DNA from: Frankia canadensis
GTDB lineage: Bacteria; Actinomycetota; Actinomycetes; Frankiales; Frankiaceae
NCBI RefSeq assembly: GCF_900197875.1
Contig: NZ_FZMO01000279.1
Coordinates: 1-42,514, forward strand
DNA: 42,514 bases
Direction of reading: 5' to 3'
In this document: one piece after another, positions 16,578-25,250 of the stretch
Layout of the letters: each line of letters begins with the position of its first letter
Position numbering within the stretch: the stretch's first letter is position 1
Made by a program: the position numbers and the translations under genes
Notes under the pieces: model-generated
What the model saw: only the letters and a program-made list of their open reading frames with translations
Databases searched by the model: none
What the model was told of the DNA's origin: nothing

Positions 16578-18472
16578 TGACCGTACGGGATGAGGCCGGG
16601 GCGGCGTCGGGTGCTCTCGACGAGCTGCGACGGCCGGTGCGGGGGCGGATCACCGTCGCCGCGGGGCTGCAGGCGCTCGCGACGGTGCTCGCGGTCACGC
16701 CGACGGTCGCGCTGGTGGAGATCGCGCGGCGGCTGCTGCGCGACGAGGGGGAGCCGGTGTGGCCGCTGGCGTGGACGGCCGTCGGCCTGCTCGTGGCCCG
16801 CTTCGCGCTGTACGCGTCGGCCAGCCTGCTCGCCCACCTCGCCGACGCCGACCTCGCCCACCTGCTGCGCCGCCGGCTGACCGAGCACCTCAGTGTGCTG
16901 CCGCTCGCCTGGTTCGCCGGCGGGGTCTCCGGCCGGGTGCGCACCATCGTGCAGGACGACGTCGCCGACCTGCACCACGCGGTCGCCCACGCCCGCGGGG
17001 ATCTGGCCTCGGCGATCGCCGGCCCGGTGGTCGTCGTCGGCTACCTGGCCTGGGTGAGCTGGCCGCTCGCGCTGGTGACGGTCGCGCTGGTCGCCGTCGC
17101 CCAGACGATCCGGATGCGCCTGGCCGTGCGCGCCACCGAGCAGCGGGCCCGCATCGCGGCGGCTAACACCGAGCTGACCGCGGCGGTGCTCGAGACGGTC
17201 CGCGGCATCAGCGTCGTCAAGGCGTTCGGCGGCGACCGGGGCGGTGCGCCGCGCTTCGCCGCCGCCGCGGCCGACTACGTCGACGCCGACGAGCAGGCCC
17301 AGCAGATCTTCCTGCGGCCCCGCGGCGTCGCCAGGGCGACCGTCGCGCCGGCCACCGTCGTCTTCGTCGTCACCGCCCTCGGGACGGCGATGGTCGCGGC
17401 CGGCTGGAGCGAGCCGGTGGACCTGGTGGCGTTCGCGCTGCTCGGGGTCGGCCTGTTCGAGCAGATCACTCCGATCTACCTGGCCCAGGAGCTGCGGGAG
17501 ACCGCCCAGGGCGCCGCCGAGCGGATCGGCGCGCTGCTGGACGAGCCCGCATCGCCGGCCGTCGAGCCGGCCCGGGCCCGTCCGGTGGGCGCGCCGCTGA
17601 CCATGGAACTCGACGACGTCCGCTTCGGCTACGACGTCCGCGCCGCCGTCGCCGCCGCCGCCGCCGCCGTCGCCGCCGCCGCCGTCGTCGCCGACGCCGA
17701 CGCCGCGGCCCAGGCCGATGCCGGTGGGGGTAGCGGTGGCCGGGAGGTGCTACGAGGGATCAGCGCCACCCTCGCACCGGGAACCGTGACGGCGCTGGTC
17801 GGGCCGTCGGGGGCGGGGAAGTCGACGCTGGCCATGCTGCTCGCCCGCTTCGCCGACCCCACCGGCGGCGCGATCCGGCTCGGCGGCGTCGACCTGCGCG
17901 AGATCGACCGGGACGAGCTCTACCGTCGTGTCGGTTTCCTGCTGCAGGACGCGGTCCTGCTGCGCCGCTCGATCCGGGCCAACATCGCCCTCGCCGTCCC
18001 GACGGCCGGCGACGAGGCGGTGCGCGCCGCGGCCCGCGCGGCGGCGATCGACGAGCGGATCCTCGCCCTGCCCCGCGGCTACGACACGGTCGTCGGCGAG
18101 GACGCACAGCTGTCCGGGGGTGAGGCGCAGCGGATCGCGATCGCCCGCACGCTGCTCGCCGGCACCCCGATCGTCATCCTCGACGAGGCCACCGCCTTCG
18201 CCGACCCCGACTCGGAGGCCGCCATCCAGGACGCGCTCGCCGAACTCGCCGTCGGCCGGACCTTGTTGGTCATCGCCCACCGCCTCTACACGATCACCGA
18301 AGCCGACCAGATCCTCGTCCTCGACGACGGCCGTCTGGTCGAACGCGGCCGGCACGACGACCTGCTCGCCGCCGGTGGCCGCTACGCCCGCCTCTGGCAC
18401 GCCCAGAACGGCGAGGCCACGGTCGAGGCCGTCCCGCCTGGCACCGTCGCGCCGGCGGGGGGCCCGCGATGA
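16577..18472 (+). CDS. ABC half-transporter (membrane domain plus ATPase), iron-box controlled, probable siderophore transport
   Basis: 631 aa. The N-terminal six-helix exporter-fold domain spans about 25-310 and the nucleotide-binding domain about 340-610. NBD motifs: Walker A GPSGAGKST (about 408-416), signature LSGGE, Walker B IVILDEAT and H-loop AHR. It overlaps the next gene by ATGA, so the two form a heterodimer. The upstream iron box makes iron or siderophore traffic the likely job, as for IrtAB in mycobacteria, although the siderophore-interaction domain of IrtA is absent. Odd feature: about 35 residues rich in Ala/Val/Asp (355-390, 17638-17745) are inserted between the first NBD strand and the strand leading to Walker A. 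Confidence 0.9.
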   Translation: MTVRDEAGAASGALDELRRPVRGRITVAAGLQALATVLAVTPTVALVEIARRLLRDEGEPVWPLAWTAVGLLVARFALYASASLLAHLADADLAHLLRRRLTEHLSVLPLAWFAGGVSGRVRTIVQDDVADLHHAVAHARGDLASAIAGPVVVVGYLAWVSWPLALVTVALVAVAQTIRMRLAVRATEQRARIAAANTELTAAVLETVRGISVVKAFGGDRGGAPRFAAAAADYVDADEQAQQIFLRPRGVARATVAPATVVFVVTALGTAMVAAGWSEPVDLVAFALLGVGLFEQITPIYLAQELRETAQGAAERIGALLDEPASPAVEPARARPVGAPLTMELDDVRFGYDVRAAVAAAAAAVAAAAVVADADAAAQADAGGGSGGREVLRGISATLAPGTVTALVGPSGAGKSTLAMLLARFADPTGGAIRLGGVDLREIDRDELYRRVGFLLQDAVLLRRSIRANIALAVPTAGDEAVRAAARAAAIDERILALPRGYDTVVGEDAQLSGGEAQRIAIARTLLAGTPIVILDEATAFADPDSEAAIQDALAELAVGRTLLVIAHRLYTITEADQILVLDDGRLVERGRHDDLLAAGGRYARLWHAQNGEATVEAVPPGTVAPAGGPR

Positions 18473-20325
18473 CCGGCGGGCTGCGCGGCCTCGTCCCGGC
18501 CGGCCAGCACCGGGCCCTGGGCCGCTACCTGGTGGCGGTGGTCGTCTACGCCGTGAGCGAGGGCGTCGCGTTCGGCGTGCTCGTCCCGCTGCTCATCGAC
18601 CTGATCGACGGCCGCACCGGCCGCGCCGGGTGGTGGCTCGTCCCGCTCACCGCCGCGGCCGCCGTCGGCTGGGTCGCGCACTACTACCTGGGGTCGCGGG
18701 CACTGCGCCTGTCCACGGCCTGGCGCCGCGACCTCTACACCCGCATCGGCGAGCAGCTCGTCCGACTGCCGCTGGGCTGGTTCGACGGACCCCGGGCCGG
18801 CGAGGTACCGCAGCTGGTCGTCGGCGACGCCGCCCGGGTCGCGGGCAGTGTCTTCCTCGCCCAGGCCCTGCTCGGCGCGCTGCTCACCCCGGTCACGATC
18901 GCGGTGTTCCTGCTCGCGTACGACTGGCGGCTCGGGCTCGCCGCTCTGGTCGCCGCCCCCGTCGTCGTCGCCGCGCTGGTGCTCGGGGGCCGGCTGAGCG
19001 CACGCACGGAGGCCGCCCAGCACGCCGCGACCGCGCAGGCCGGCGGGCGGCTCGTCGAGTTCGCCTGCGCCCAGCCGACGCTGCGCGCCACCGGGAACAC
19101 CGCAGCCGGGCGGGCCGCGCTCGACGAGGCGCTGACCGCCCAGCACCGCGCGGCGCGGCGCGAGGTCGTCGGCTCGCTGCCCGGCGAGTACCTGGGTGAG
19201 CTGGGACTGCAGCTGGCCTTCACCGCCCTGCTGCTGTCCGGGCTCGCTCTGGCCACCGACGACGCGCTGCGCCCGGCCCGGATGATCGCCCTGGTCGTCC
19301 TCGGGATCAGCCTGCTGCGTCCGCTCGACGCGGTCGTCGGCCTGACCGGTGACCTGCGTGGCTGCCAGGCCTCCGCCCGGCGCATCGACGACCTGCTCAC
19401 CGTCCCGCCCCTGCCGGAGCCGACCGCGGCGCCGGCGTCCACGGCGGCGCGGGCTGAGGGCGCGGCGGCGCGGGCGACGGGTGCGTCTCTGGCCGAGGAC
19501 CAGGCGACGGGCGCGCACGGCGGGCCACCCGGCGAGGCCGGGATCGAGCTGGTTGACGTTCGCTTCGCCTATCCGGGTGGGCCCGAGGTGCTCGGTGGGC
19601 TGACGCTGTCGATCCCGGCCGGGCGCACCACCGCGCTCGTCGGCACGTCCGGCGCGGGCAAGACCACGGTCACCAAGCTCATCGCCCGGTTCCACGACGT
19701 CGACGCGGGCGCGGTGCGGGTCGGCGGTGTGGACGTCCGTGACCTGCCCAGCGCCGAGCTGCTGGGTCGCGTCGCCCTGGTGTTCCAGGACGTCTACCTG
19801 TTCGACGCCACCGTCGAGGACAACATCCGCTTCGGTAACCCCGACGCCACACCCGACCAGGTCCGCGACGCCGCCCGCCGCGCCCGCGTCGACACGATCG
19901 TCGACCGGCTGCCGGACGGCTGGGCCAGCCCCGTCGGTGAGGGCGGCCGGCTGCTGTCCGGCGGCGAGCGCCAGCGTGTCGCCATCGCCCGCGCGCTGTG
20001 CAAGGACGCGCCGATCGTGCTGCTCGACGAGGCGACCGCGTCGCTGGACACCGAGAACGAGGCGGCCGTGTACGCCGCGCTGGCCGAGCTCGCCGCCGAC
20101 CGCACCGTTCTGATCATCGCGCACCGGCTGGACACGATCGTGCGCGCCGACCAGATCGCCGTGCTCGACGGCGGCCGGGTCCTCGAGTGCGGCCCGCACG
20201 CCGACCTGCTCGCCCGCGACGGCCGCTACGCCGCCTTCTGGCGGGAGCGCGAACGGGCCCGCGGCTGGCGCCTGCGCCACGACGACGCACCGACCGGTCA
20301 GCCCGCCCCCGAACCGGCCGGCTGA
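18469..20325 (+). CDS. ABC half-transporter, partner of the preceding gene
   Basis: 618 aa with the same architecture: an exporter-fold membrane domain (about 15-300), a variable Ala-rich linker (about 325-350) and an NBD with Walker A GTSGAGKTT (about 391-399), signature LSGGE, Walker B IVLLDEAT and AHR. The ATG overlaps the previous stop. Both members keep complete ATPase motifs, so neither site is visibly degenerate. Role as for the partner: likely siderophore or ferri-siderophore movement across the membrane under IdeR-type control. Direction (import as in IrtAB, or export) is not decided by the sequence. Confidence 0.9.
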   Translation: MTGGLRGLVPAGQHRALGRYLVAVVVYAVSEGVAFGVLVPLLIDLIDGRTGRAGWWLVPLTAAAAVGWVAHYYLGSRALRLSTAWRRDLYTRIGEQLVRLPLGWFDGPRAGEVPQLVVGDAARVAGSVFLAQALLGALLTPVTIAVFLLAYDWRLGLAALVAAPVVVAALVLGGRLSARTEAAQHAATAQAGGRLVEFACAQPTLRATGNTAAGRAALDEALTAQHRAARREVVGSLPGEYLGELGLQLAFTALLLSGLALATDDALRPARMIALVVLGISLLRPLDAVVGLTGDLRGCQASARRIDDLLTVPPLPEPTAAPASTAARAEGAAARATGASLAEDQATGAHGGPPGEAGIELVDVRFAYPGGPEVLGGLTLSIPAGRTTALVGTSGAGKTTVTKLIARFHDVDAGAVRVGGVDVRDLPSAELLGRVALVFQDVYLFDATVEDNIRFGNPDATPDQVRDAARRARVDTIVDRLPDGWASPVGEGGRLLSGGERQRVAIARALCKDAPIVLLDEATASLDTENEAAVYAALAELAADRTVLIIAHRLDTIVRADQIAVLDGGRVLECGPHADLLARDGRYAAFWRERERARGWRLRHDDAPTGQPAPEPAG

Positions 20326-20369
20326 ACCATCCGGCCAGCCGGCTGAACCGGTCTGGTAGCCCCCCTGCG

Positions 20370-21416
20370 TCACCCGCGCGGCGTGAGCGAGGTGGTGGCC
20401 GGTCGGGGTGCCTTGCGGGTGATGCGGTAGTCGAGCACCAGGAACGGGATCCCGAACAGGGAGAAGGCGTGCTCGGCGCGCAGCTCACCGTCGTGGGCGA
20501 ACACGTCGAGCTGCTCGGCGAAGCCGTGGACGGCCAGCGCGGTGAGGCGGTCGTCGGACTGGTCGCGGTAGGCGAGGTAGTGGCCGGGGTGCTCCAGCTC
20601 GCTGCGGCTGGTCAGCCGCAGGCCGCCGTCGGAGCGGGCCAGCGGGAGCAGGGTCGCGGTGAAGCTGGCCTGCGGCAGCGGGAAGCCGACGCTGACGTAG
20701 CCGCGGTCGCCGTCCCGGTAGGTCGTGTAGATGCCGACGTAGATCGGCTCGTCGGTGTCGGCGAACGAGCGGATCCAGCCGCGGACCGTCACCGCGCCGG
20801 CGTCCGCCGGGAGGCTGATGGTGTCGATGCGGCTGCGGATGCCGCGTTGGGTCTCCCGCTGGTTCATGGGGACGTTCGCCTGGCCCAGCGGGCGAGCGAG
20901 GGCGTTGCGGTAGAGCAGATAGCCAGGGCGGACCCACAGCCGCCAGCGCGGAACGATGTCGAGCGCGAACCGGGTGGTGTGCTCGTAGAACTCGCGGACC
21001 AGCGGGTCGACGGCGGTGGGGTCGAACGCCGGGCCGGCCAGGTCGTCCAGTGAGGCGACGATGCCCACGTCGGCGGCGTCGGCGACGTAGCGGCCGCCGA
21101 GCTCCTCGGCCAGCTCCCGGACATAGCCGGTGCCGACGCGACGGGTGCGTGCCTGGCGCGGCACGACGAACGGCAGCCGCTCGACGGGAACCCGCTCGGC
21201 GAGCAGGCTCACCTGCGCGTCGGGGAACAGCAGCGGCGACGCCGTCCGGTACGCGGCCATCGTGACGGCCGCGGCGACGGCGGCCGGGACCGGCCCGCGC
21301 CGACCCGCGAGCGCCGTGAGCGCCGCGCCCACCGCCGCGCCGAACGGCGGCCCGAGCAGCACCTTCTGTGGTCGAAGGCCGAGCAGCCCGGCGACGCCAC
21401 CCGTCGCCGCGCCCAC
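20370..21416 (-). CDS. Conserved hypothetical protein with N-terminal hydrophobic segment
   Basis: 348 aa from GTG 21416. The first 60 residues are Gly/Ala-rich and hydrophobic, probably two membrane helices; the rest is soluble, with segments such as [32 protein letters not shown] and [17 protein letters not shown] do not recognise a family or active site. The true N-terminus is probably further upstream: the same frame is open and protein-like beyond the GTG ([20 protein letters not shown]) but has no start codon there, while an ATG at 21634 begins a helix in another frame. A one-base frameshift would join them. It is convergent with the ABC pair. Confidence 0.65.
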
Positions 21417-21469
21417 CGCGACCGGCCCGGCCCCCGTCAGCCGCCCGCCTGCCCAGCCGACCGGGGCGA

Positions 21470-21634
21470 TCAGGGCGGTGCTGGTCGCGATCCGCTGCCA
21501 CAGCGCAGGAATCTCCCCCGGCCGTTGCCGGGCCCGCGCCCCCGCCTCCCCCGCCAGCCATGGCCAGCGGCGAGCACCGAGCCTGCCGCCCCTCCGATGA
21601 CGGCTGCCGACACAACCGCCGTGCCAACCTTCAT
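21470..21634 (-). pseudogene. Probable N-terminal fragment of the downstream hypothetical, separated by a frameshift
   Basis: ATG 21634 opens a frame with a clear hydrophobic helix ([16 protein letters not shown]) that becomes Arg/Gly-rich and stops at 21470. One extra G in a G5 run (plus-strand C runs 21548-21552 or 21515-21519) would carry it into the frame of the 348-aa protein and give it a proper start. Confidence 0.5.
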
Positions 21635-21670
21635 CGACCCTGGCTCCCGGTCCTGCTGCACGGGTGCGAA

Positions 21671-21747
21671 TCTATCCAGGTCCGACCCAGCGGCACCGCG
21701 CGGCCGACGGGGTCGAGGATCGGGGTCGGCCGCGCGAATCGGATAGA
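21671..21747. repeat. Nested inverted repeat forming a long hairpin
   Basis: Outer arms tctatcc (21671-21677) and ggataga (21741-21747) enclose inner 12-bp arms cgcgcggccgac (21697-21708) and its exact complement (21725-21736), with a 16-nt loop. It occupies the 308-bp gap between two divergent starts (21634 minus, 21943 plus), where nothing else stands out. It could be a structured 5' leader, a terminator-like element or a mobile-element trace. Confidence 0.6.
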
Positions 21748-21942
21748 CACCTCCGCGGGCGTGGCGGGTTCGGACGATGTGAGCTGACGTCAACAGCTCC
21801 CGTGGCGTAACGGGTACTGGAGGGCCACACGGTCGGTAGGCTGGCCGGAGTATATTTCGATGGGCAGGCGTCAATGCGACGTTCCTCGCTGGGAGGCAAA
21901 GAAGTTGGCGGTTCGGTGGACCGAGAAGACGGGTGTGCGTAG

Positions 21943-23043
21943 GTGGCCCTAGAGGAACAGATTTCCATCAGGGCCAAGGAGATCCACACCGATGGCTATC
22001 CGATGTCCATCGGTGAGGTTCTGTCGCTTTATCGCGACGGCGACATCGAGATCCACCCGGAGTTCCAGCGCATCTTCCGCTGGGATGGCGACCAGAAGTC
22101 GAGCCTGATAGAGTCGATACTTCTCGGTATTCCTATTCCGCCGATCTTTGTCTCGCAGCGGACGGACGGCGTCTGGGACGTCATCGACGGGGTTCAGCGC
22201 CTCTCTACGGTCCTCCAGTTTGTGGGAGTCTATCGTGACGAGTCGGGAGTCATCTCGGAGCCGCTAACGCTGTCGAGCACGGAGTATCTTCCGGACCTCG
22301 ATGGGTATCGATGGGAGATCTCCGGGCCAGGTTCAAGAGTCTTCTCCGATGCGATGCGCCGGGATTTCAAGCGGGCAAAGCTGGAGTTCAGGATAATCCG
22401 TAAGGAATCCGATTCGAACGCCAAGTACGACATGTTTCAGCGGCTCAATGCTGGTACTCGGCTCTCGGAGCAGGAAGCGCGCAATTGTCTGCTCGTAATG
22501 CTGAATCGGGCGATGTATACCGAGATCACCCGGCTCTCGTCGACGAGCGATTTCCGCGTTGTATGCCAGGTATCCGATCAGAAGGAGAACCAGGCGTACT
22601 ATCAGGAGCTCGTTCTACGATTCTTCTGTCAGGCGGACTACGGCGGCGGTTCCTCGGAACTTCCAAAGGAGTTCGGCGAGTACGTAACCTCCTGGATGCG
22701 TTCGGCCGCGGACGCTTTCGGTGGTCCACAGTCGCAGGTCGAGCCGCTGGTCTTTGATCGAACCTTTCATCTCCTGGCGGACAGTCTAGGTGATGACGCC
22801 ATGCGGCGATGGGATGGTCGTCGGCATCTGGGCCCGTTCTCCATCGCCTGTTTCGAGTTCGTGACGGCGGGTGTGTGCGCGAACATCGATCTGTGGGAGA
22901 GTCGATCCAGTACCGATCTCGCTGCTCGTATACGCGGGATCTGGTCGGCGCCCCAGTTCAGGGATACGTCTGGGACCGGAGTCAGTCCTCGGCGACGATT
23001 CCCGAGGCTCGTGCTGCGCGCGCGCGAGTACTTCGCGAGCTGA
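21943..23043 (+). CDS. DUF262-domain protein (ParB/GmrSD-N-like), first gene of a two-gene accessory operon
   Basis: 366 aa from GTG. Family landmarks: FQRIFRWD (41-48), a SLIESILLGIPIPPIF segment, IDGVQR (81-86) where active relatives have DGQQR, and the second block FQRLNAGTRLSEQEARN (165-181). The DUF262 fold occurs at the N-terminus of GmrSD, BrxU and SspE-type defence nucleases and carries nucleotide hydrolysis. Here the C-terminal HNH (DUF1524) nuclease domain is absent; residues 190-366 are helical without a known motif. The next gene starts 3 bp downstream. Both genes use clearly more A/T-ending codons (ata, tat, gat) than their neighbours, suggesting recent transfer. Confidence 0.85.
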   Translation: MALEEQISIRAKEIHTDGYPMSIGEVLSLYRDGDIEIHPEFQRIFRWDGDQKSSLIESILLGIPIPPIFVSQRTDGVWDVIDGVQRLSTVLQFVGVYRDESGVISEPLTLSSTEYLPDLDGYRWEISGPGSRVFSDAMRRDFKRAKLEFRIIRKESDSNAKYDMFQRLNAGTRLSEQEARNCLLVMLNRAMYTEITRLSSTSDFRVVCQVSDQKENQAYYQELVLRFFCQADYGGGSSELPKEFGEYVTSWMRSAADAFGGPQSQVEPLVFDRTFHLLADSLGDDAMRRWDGRRHLGPFSIACFEFVTAGVCANIDLWESRSSTDLAARIRGIWSAPQFRDTSGTGVSPRRRFPRLVLRAREYFAS

Positions 23044-23046
23044 CCG

Positions 23047-23733
23047 GTGGCATCACGCACGATTGGTGAGGTCGAGGACGCACTCGACGACGCCCTGTCC
23101 TGGCGGAGGGTGGAGCTGCAGGCGCTGGGCGCGGCTATCGCCGAGGCGGAACGCTCGTCTCCCGGATCGCCTTTGGCGAGGGCGCTGGCGCGGAGCGGGG
23201 TGGCAATGCTCTATGCGCACTGGGAGGGCTTTGTCAAGGAGTCGTGCCAGTGCTATGTGGACTTTGTCGCCAGACGCCGACTGCGCCTGGACGAGCTCAA
23301 CGAAGATCTCGTCCGGACAGTCCTCCAGTCCTTAAGCAGGCGTGCCGCTGGCGGAGACGAGAGCAGCATAGCGGCCCTTGTGGAGGCAGTGACGCGGCCA
23401 ACCGTCGCGCGTGCACGGTTCCAGAAAGGCGGCATCGTCGATACGAAATCGAATCTCCGCTACGCGGTTCTTGCTGAGATCATGACTGCGATCGGATTTC
23501 CGGTCTCGAGTTTTGCAACACGCGACAAGCTCATCGACCGGACCTTGTGTGACGGTCGTAATGGCATTGCCCACGGTCGCAGCATGTATCCGGCACCAGG
23601 ATCATTCGCCGTGCTACACGCGGAAGTCATGGAAATGATGGAGGAGATTCGCGACCTCATTCTCGCCGCCGTTCGTCAGCAGGGCTCCGACAAAGTCGTG
23701 ATCGGCGTGTCGGCTGGACTGGTAGATGGGTAG
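23047..23733 (+). CDS. HEPN-domain protein of the MAE_28990 type, candidate RNase effector
   Basis: 228 aa from GTG, 3 bp after the DUF262 stop. The helical protein contains the HEPN catalytic signature R-x4-H as RNGIAHG (Arg171, His176) and the family block YAHWEGFVKESCQCY (56-70). HEPN proteins with an intact R-x4-6-H are metal-independent RNases used as toxins or abortive-infection effectors. Spacing and shared base composition show one operon, so the DUF262 protein is the probable sensor, regulator or antidote. It is followed within about 100 bp by an insertion sequence. The family call is from sequence pattern; the activity is inferred. Confidence 0.75.
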   Translation: MASRTIGEVEDALDDALSWRRVELQALGAAIAEAERSSPGSPLARALARSGVAMLYAHWEGFVKESCQCYVDFVARRRLRLDELNEDLVRTVLQSLSRRAAGGDESSIAALVEAVTRPTVARARFQKGGIVDTKSNLRYAVLAEIMTAIGFPVSSFATRDKLIDRTLCDGRNGIAHGRSMYPAPGSFAVLHAEVMEMMEEIRDLILAAVRQQGSDKVVIGVSAGLVDG

Positions 23734-23836
23734 CGGCTACGGCGGGGTGAGGGTGGCCCTGGGAACGGGCGAACGCGGCGCCCACGAGATGATCGAGGTT
23801 CCTACGCCATGATCATCGAAGAGTGGGGCCGCGTCC

Positions 23837-25042
23837 GTGTCTCCAGTGTCGCCTGTCCGGATTCCGGATGGTCAGCGGGCCCGCCTGGCGGCTCGGGCAG
23901 TCGAGCGGCCGGCCGGGCTGCTCGCCGCGCTGAGCGGGGTGCGTGACCGGCGGAAGGCACGAGGGCGCAGGTTCGAGCTGGCGTCGGTGCTGACGCTGTG
24001 GCTCGCCGGGGTGCTGGCGGGTCAGCAGACGTTCGCGGCGGTCTGGGAGTGGGCGGTCGACCTGCCCGCCGACCTGCTCGCGGGGTTCGGGCTGGCCCGT
24101 GGGGTGCCCTCGGAGCGGACGATCCGCCGCCTGGTCGAGGGCGCTGATCCGGCCGCGTTGGACGGGGCGCTCTCGGGCTGGATCGCGAAGGCCCAGGCGT
24201 CGGCGGACCCGCCCGCCGGGCCGCGGGGGCTGGCCTTCGACGGCAAGACCCTCAAAGGCGCCCGCTCGTTCACCGAGACGGGGGCGATGAGCCAGGAGGC
24301 GGTCGTCGAGGCGGTCTGGCACCACGGCGGGATCGCAGCCGGCCACCAACGGATCACCGGTGGGGACGAGATCGCCGCGGTCGAGGCGCTCGCCGGCCGG
24401 CTCGACCTGGCCGATGTCCTGGTCACGGCCGACTCGCTGCACAGCCACGAGCGGCTCGCCCGGAAGATCCGGGCCAGGGGCGGCCACTGGCTTTTCGTGA
24501 TCAAACTGAATCAGCCGACCGTCCACGCGAACCTGACCCGGCTGCCCTGGAACCAGACCCCGGACCTGGTCACGACCTCCGAGAAGGGCCACGGACGGAC
24601 CGAGGTCCGCTCGCTGAAGGCACTGACCATCACCACGCCGGGACTGGTCGGCTTCTGGGGCACAAAACAGGTCGTCCAACTGCGCCGCCGGACCCGGCGC
24701 AAGAAGACCGTCACCGCGGAGCCGACCTGGTCCGAAGAGGTGTTCTACCTGGTCACGAGCCTGGCCGCCGAACAGGGCCACCCCCGCCACCTCGCCGCCC
24801 GCGCCCGCGGCCACTGGAGCGTCGAAGCCGTCCACCACGTCCGCGACCGGACTCTCGACGAAGACCGCCACACCGCCCGCACCGGCAACGCCGCCCTCGC
24901 CTGGGCGATCGCCCGTGACACCGCCATCAGCGCGTTACGCCTCACCGGACACAGAAACATCGCCAAAGCCATGCGATCCACCGCCCGGAACCCCGAACGC
25001 GTCTTCCAGATCATCGCCCTGATCAGCGAAAGGGGACTTTGA
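23837..25042 (+). CDS. ISAs1-family DDE transposase
   Basis: 401 aa, full length for the family. The DDE residues are recognisable: Asp135 in FDGKTLKGA, Asp199 in VTADSLHSH and Glu330 in HWSVEAVHHVRD, the latter followed by TLDEDRHTARTGNA, the typical ISAs1 C-terminal block. The N-terminus has the DRRKARGRR and SERTIRRL elements of the DNA-binding part. There is no frameshift or internal stop, so it may still be active. It lies directly downstream of the DUF262-HEPN operon, consistent with an accessory insertion hot spot. Confidence 0.93.
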   Translation: MSPVSPVRIPDGQRARLAARAVERPAGLLAALSGVRDRRKARGRRFELASVLTLWLAGVLAGQQTFAAVWEWAVDLPADLLAGFGLARGVPSERTIRRLVEGADPAALDGALSGWIAKAQASADPPAGPRGLAFDGKTLKGARSFTETGAMSQEAVVEAVWHHGGIAAGHQRITGGDEIAAVEALAGRLDLADVLVTADSLHSHERLARKIRARGGHWLFVIKLNQPTVHANLTRLPWNQTPDLVTTSEKGHGRTEVRSLKALTITTPGLVGFWGTKQVVQLRRRTRRKKTVTAEPTWSEEVFYLVTSLAAEQGHPRHLAARARGHWSVEAVHHVRDRTLDEDRHTARTGNAALAWAIARDTAISALRLTGHRNIAKAMRSTARNPERVFQIIALISERGL

Positions 25043-25052
25043 CGGCGCCCTG
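23837..25052 (+). mobile_element. ISAs1-family insertion sequence (left end unresolved)
   Basis: An intact transposase gene fills the element. A plausible right terminus lies at 25032-25052, where the complementary strand reads cagggcgccgtcaaag, an ISAs1-like end that includes the transposase stop codon. I could not find its inverted copy on the left between 23734 and 23836, nor a target-site duplication, so the true left end is probably a little upstream of 23837 or degraded. Confidence 0.7.
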
Positions 25053-25250
25053 GTTCGTCAGGGGAGCTATCGTCGGCCGGCTCCTCTGTAGACCACCTGG
25101 TGGTCGGGCGGCGTCGTCGTGGACGTGGCTCGCCGACGTGTCGGGATCCATCGCGCCATCTGACGACATCCCGTCCTCGCCCCTGCTCGGCGACCGTGAC
25201 GTCGCGGAGGCTAGAGTCCGCCGAGTGCTGATCAACAAGGTTCGTCTGCC
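25043..25250. other. Intergenic region after the IS, no gene seen
   Basis: About 200 bp separate the IS right end from the next gene. It contains a short symmetrical stretch (accacctggtggt near 25092) but no convincing gene. An aagg at 25239-25242 can serve as the ribosome site of the following gene. Confidence 0.4.

Noticed and set aside
14699-16990. 763-codon minus-strand frame across the GH13 gene and ABC start
   Set aside because: Antisense shadow; the plus strand carries GH13 and ABC motifs, and the frame spans two genes.
18382-20373. 663-codon minus-strand frame opposite the second ABC gene
   Set aside because: Antisense shadow with low-complexity composition and no domain.
21661-21800. 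Possible tRNA in the hairpin region
   Set aside because: A gcgaatc stretch resembles a T-loop, but no cloverleaf or acceptor stem can be formed around it.
23747-23761. Left terminal repeat of the ISAs1 element (gtgagggtggccctg)
   Set aside because: It resembles the right end but in the same orientation, so it is not an inverted terminal repeat.
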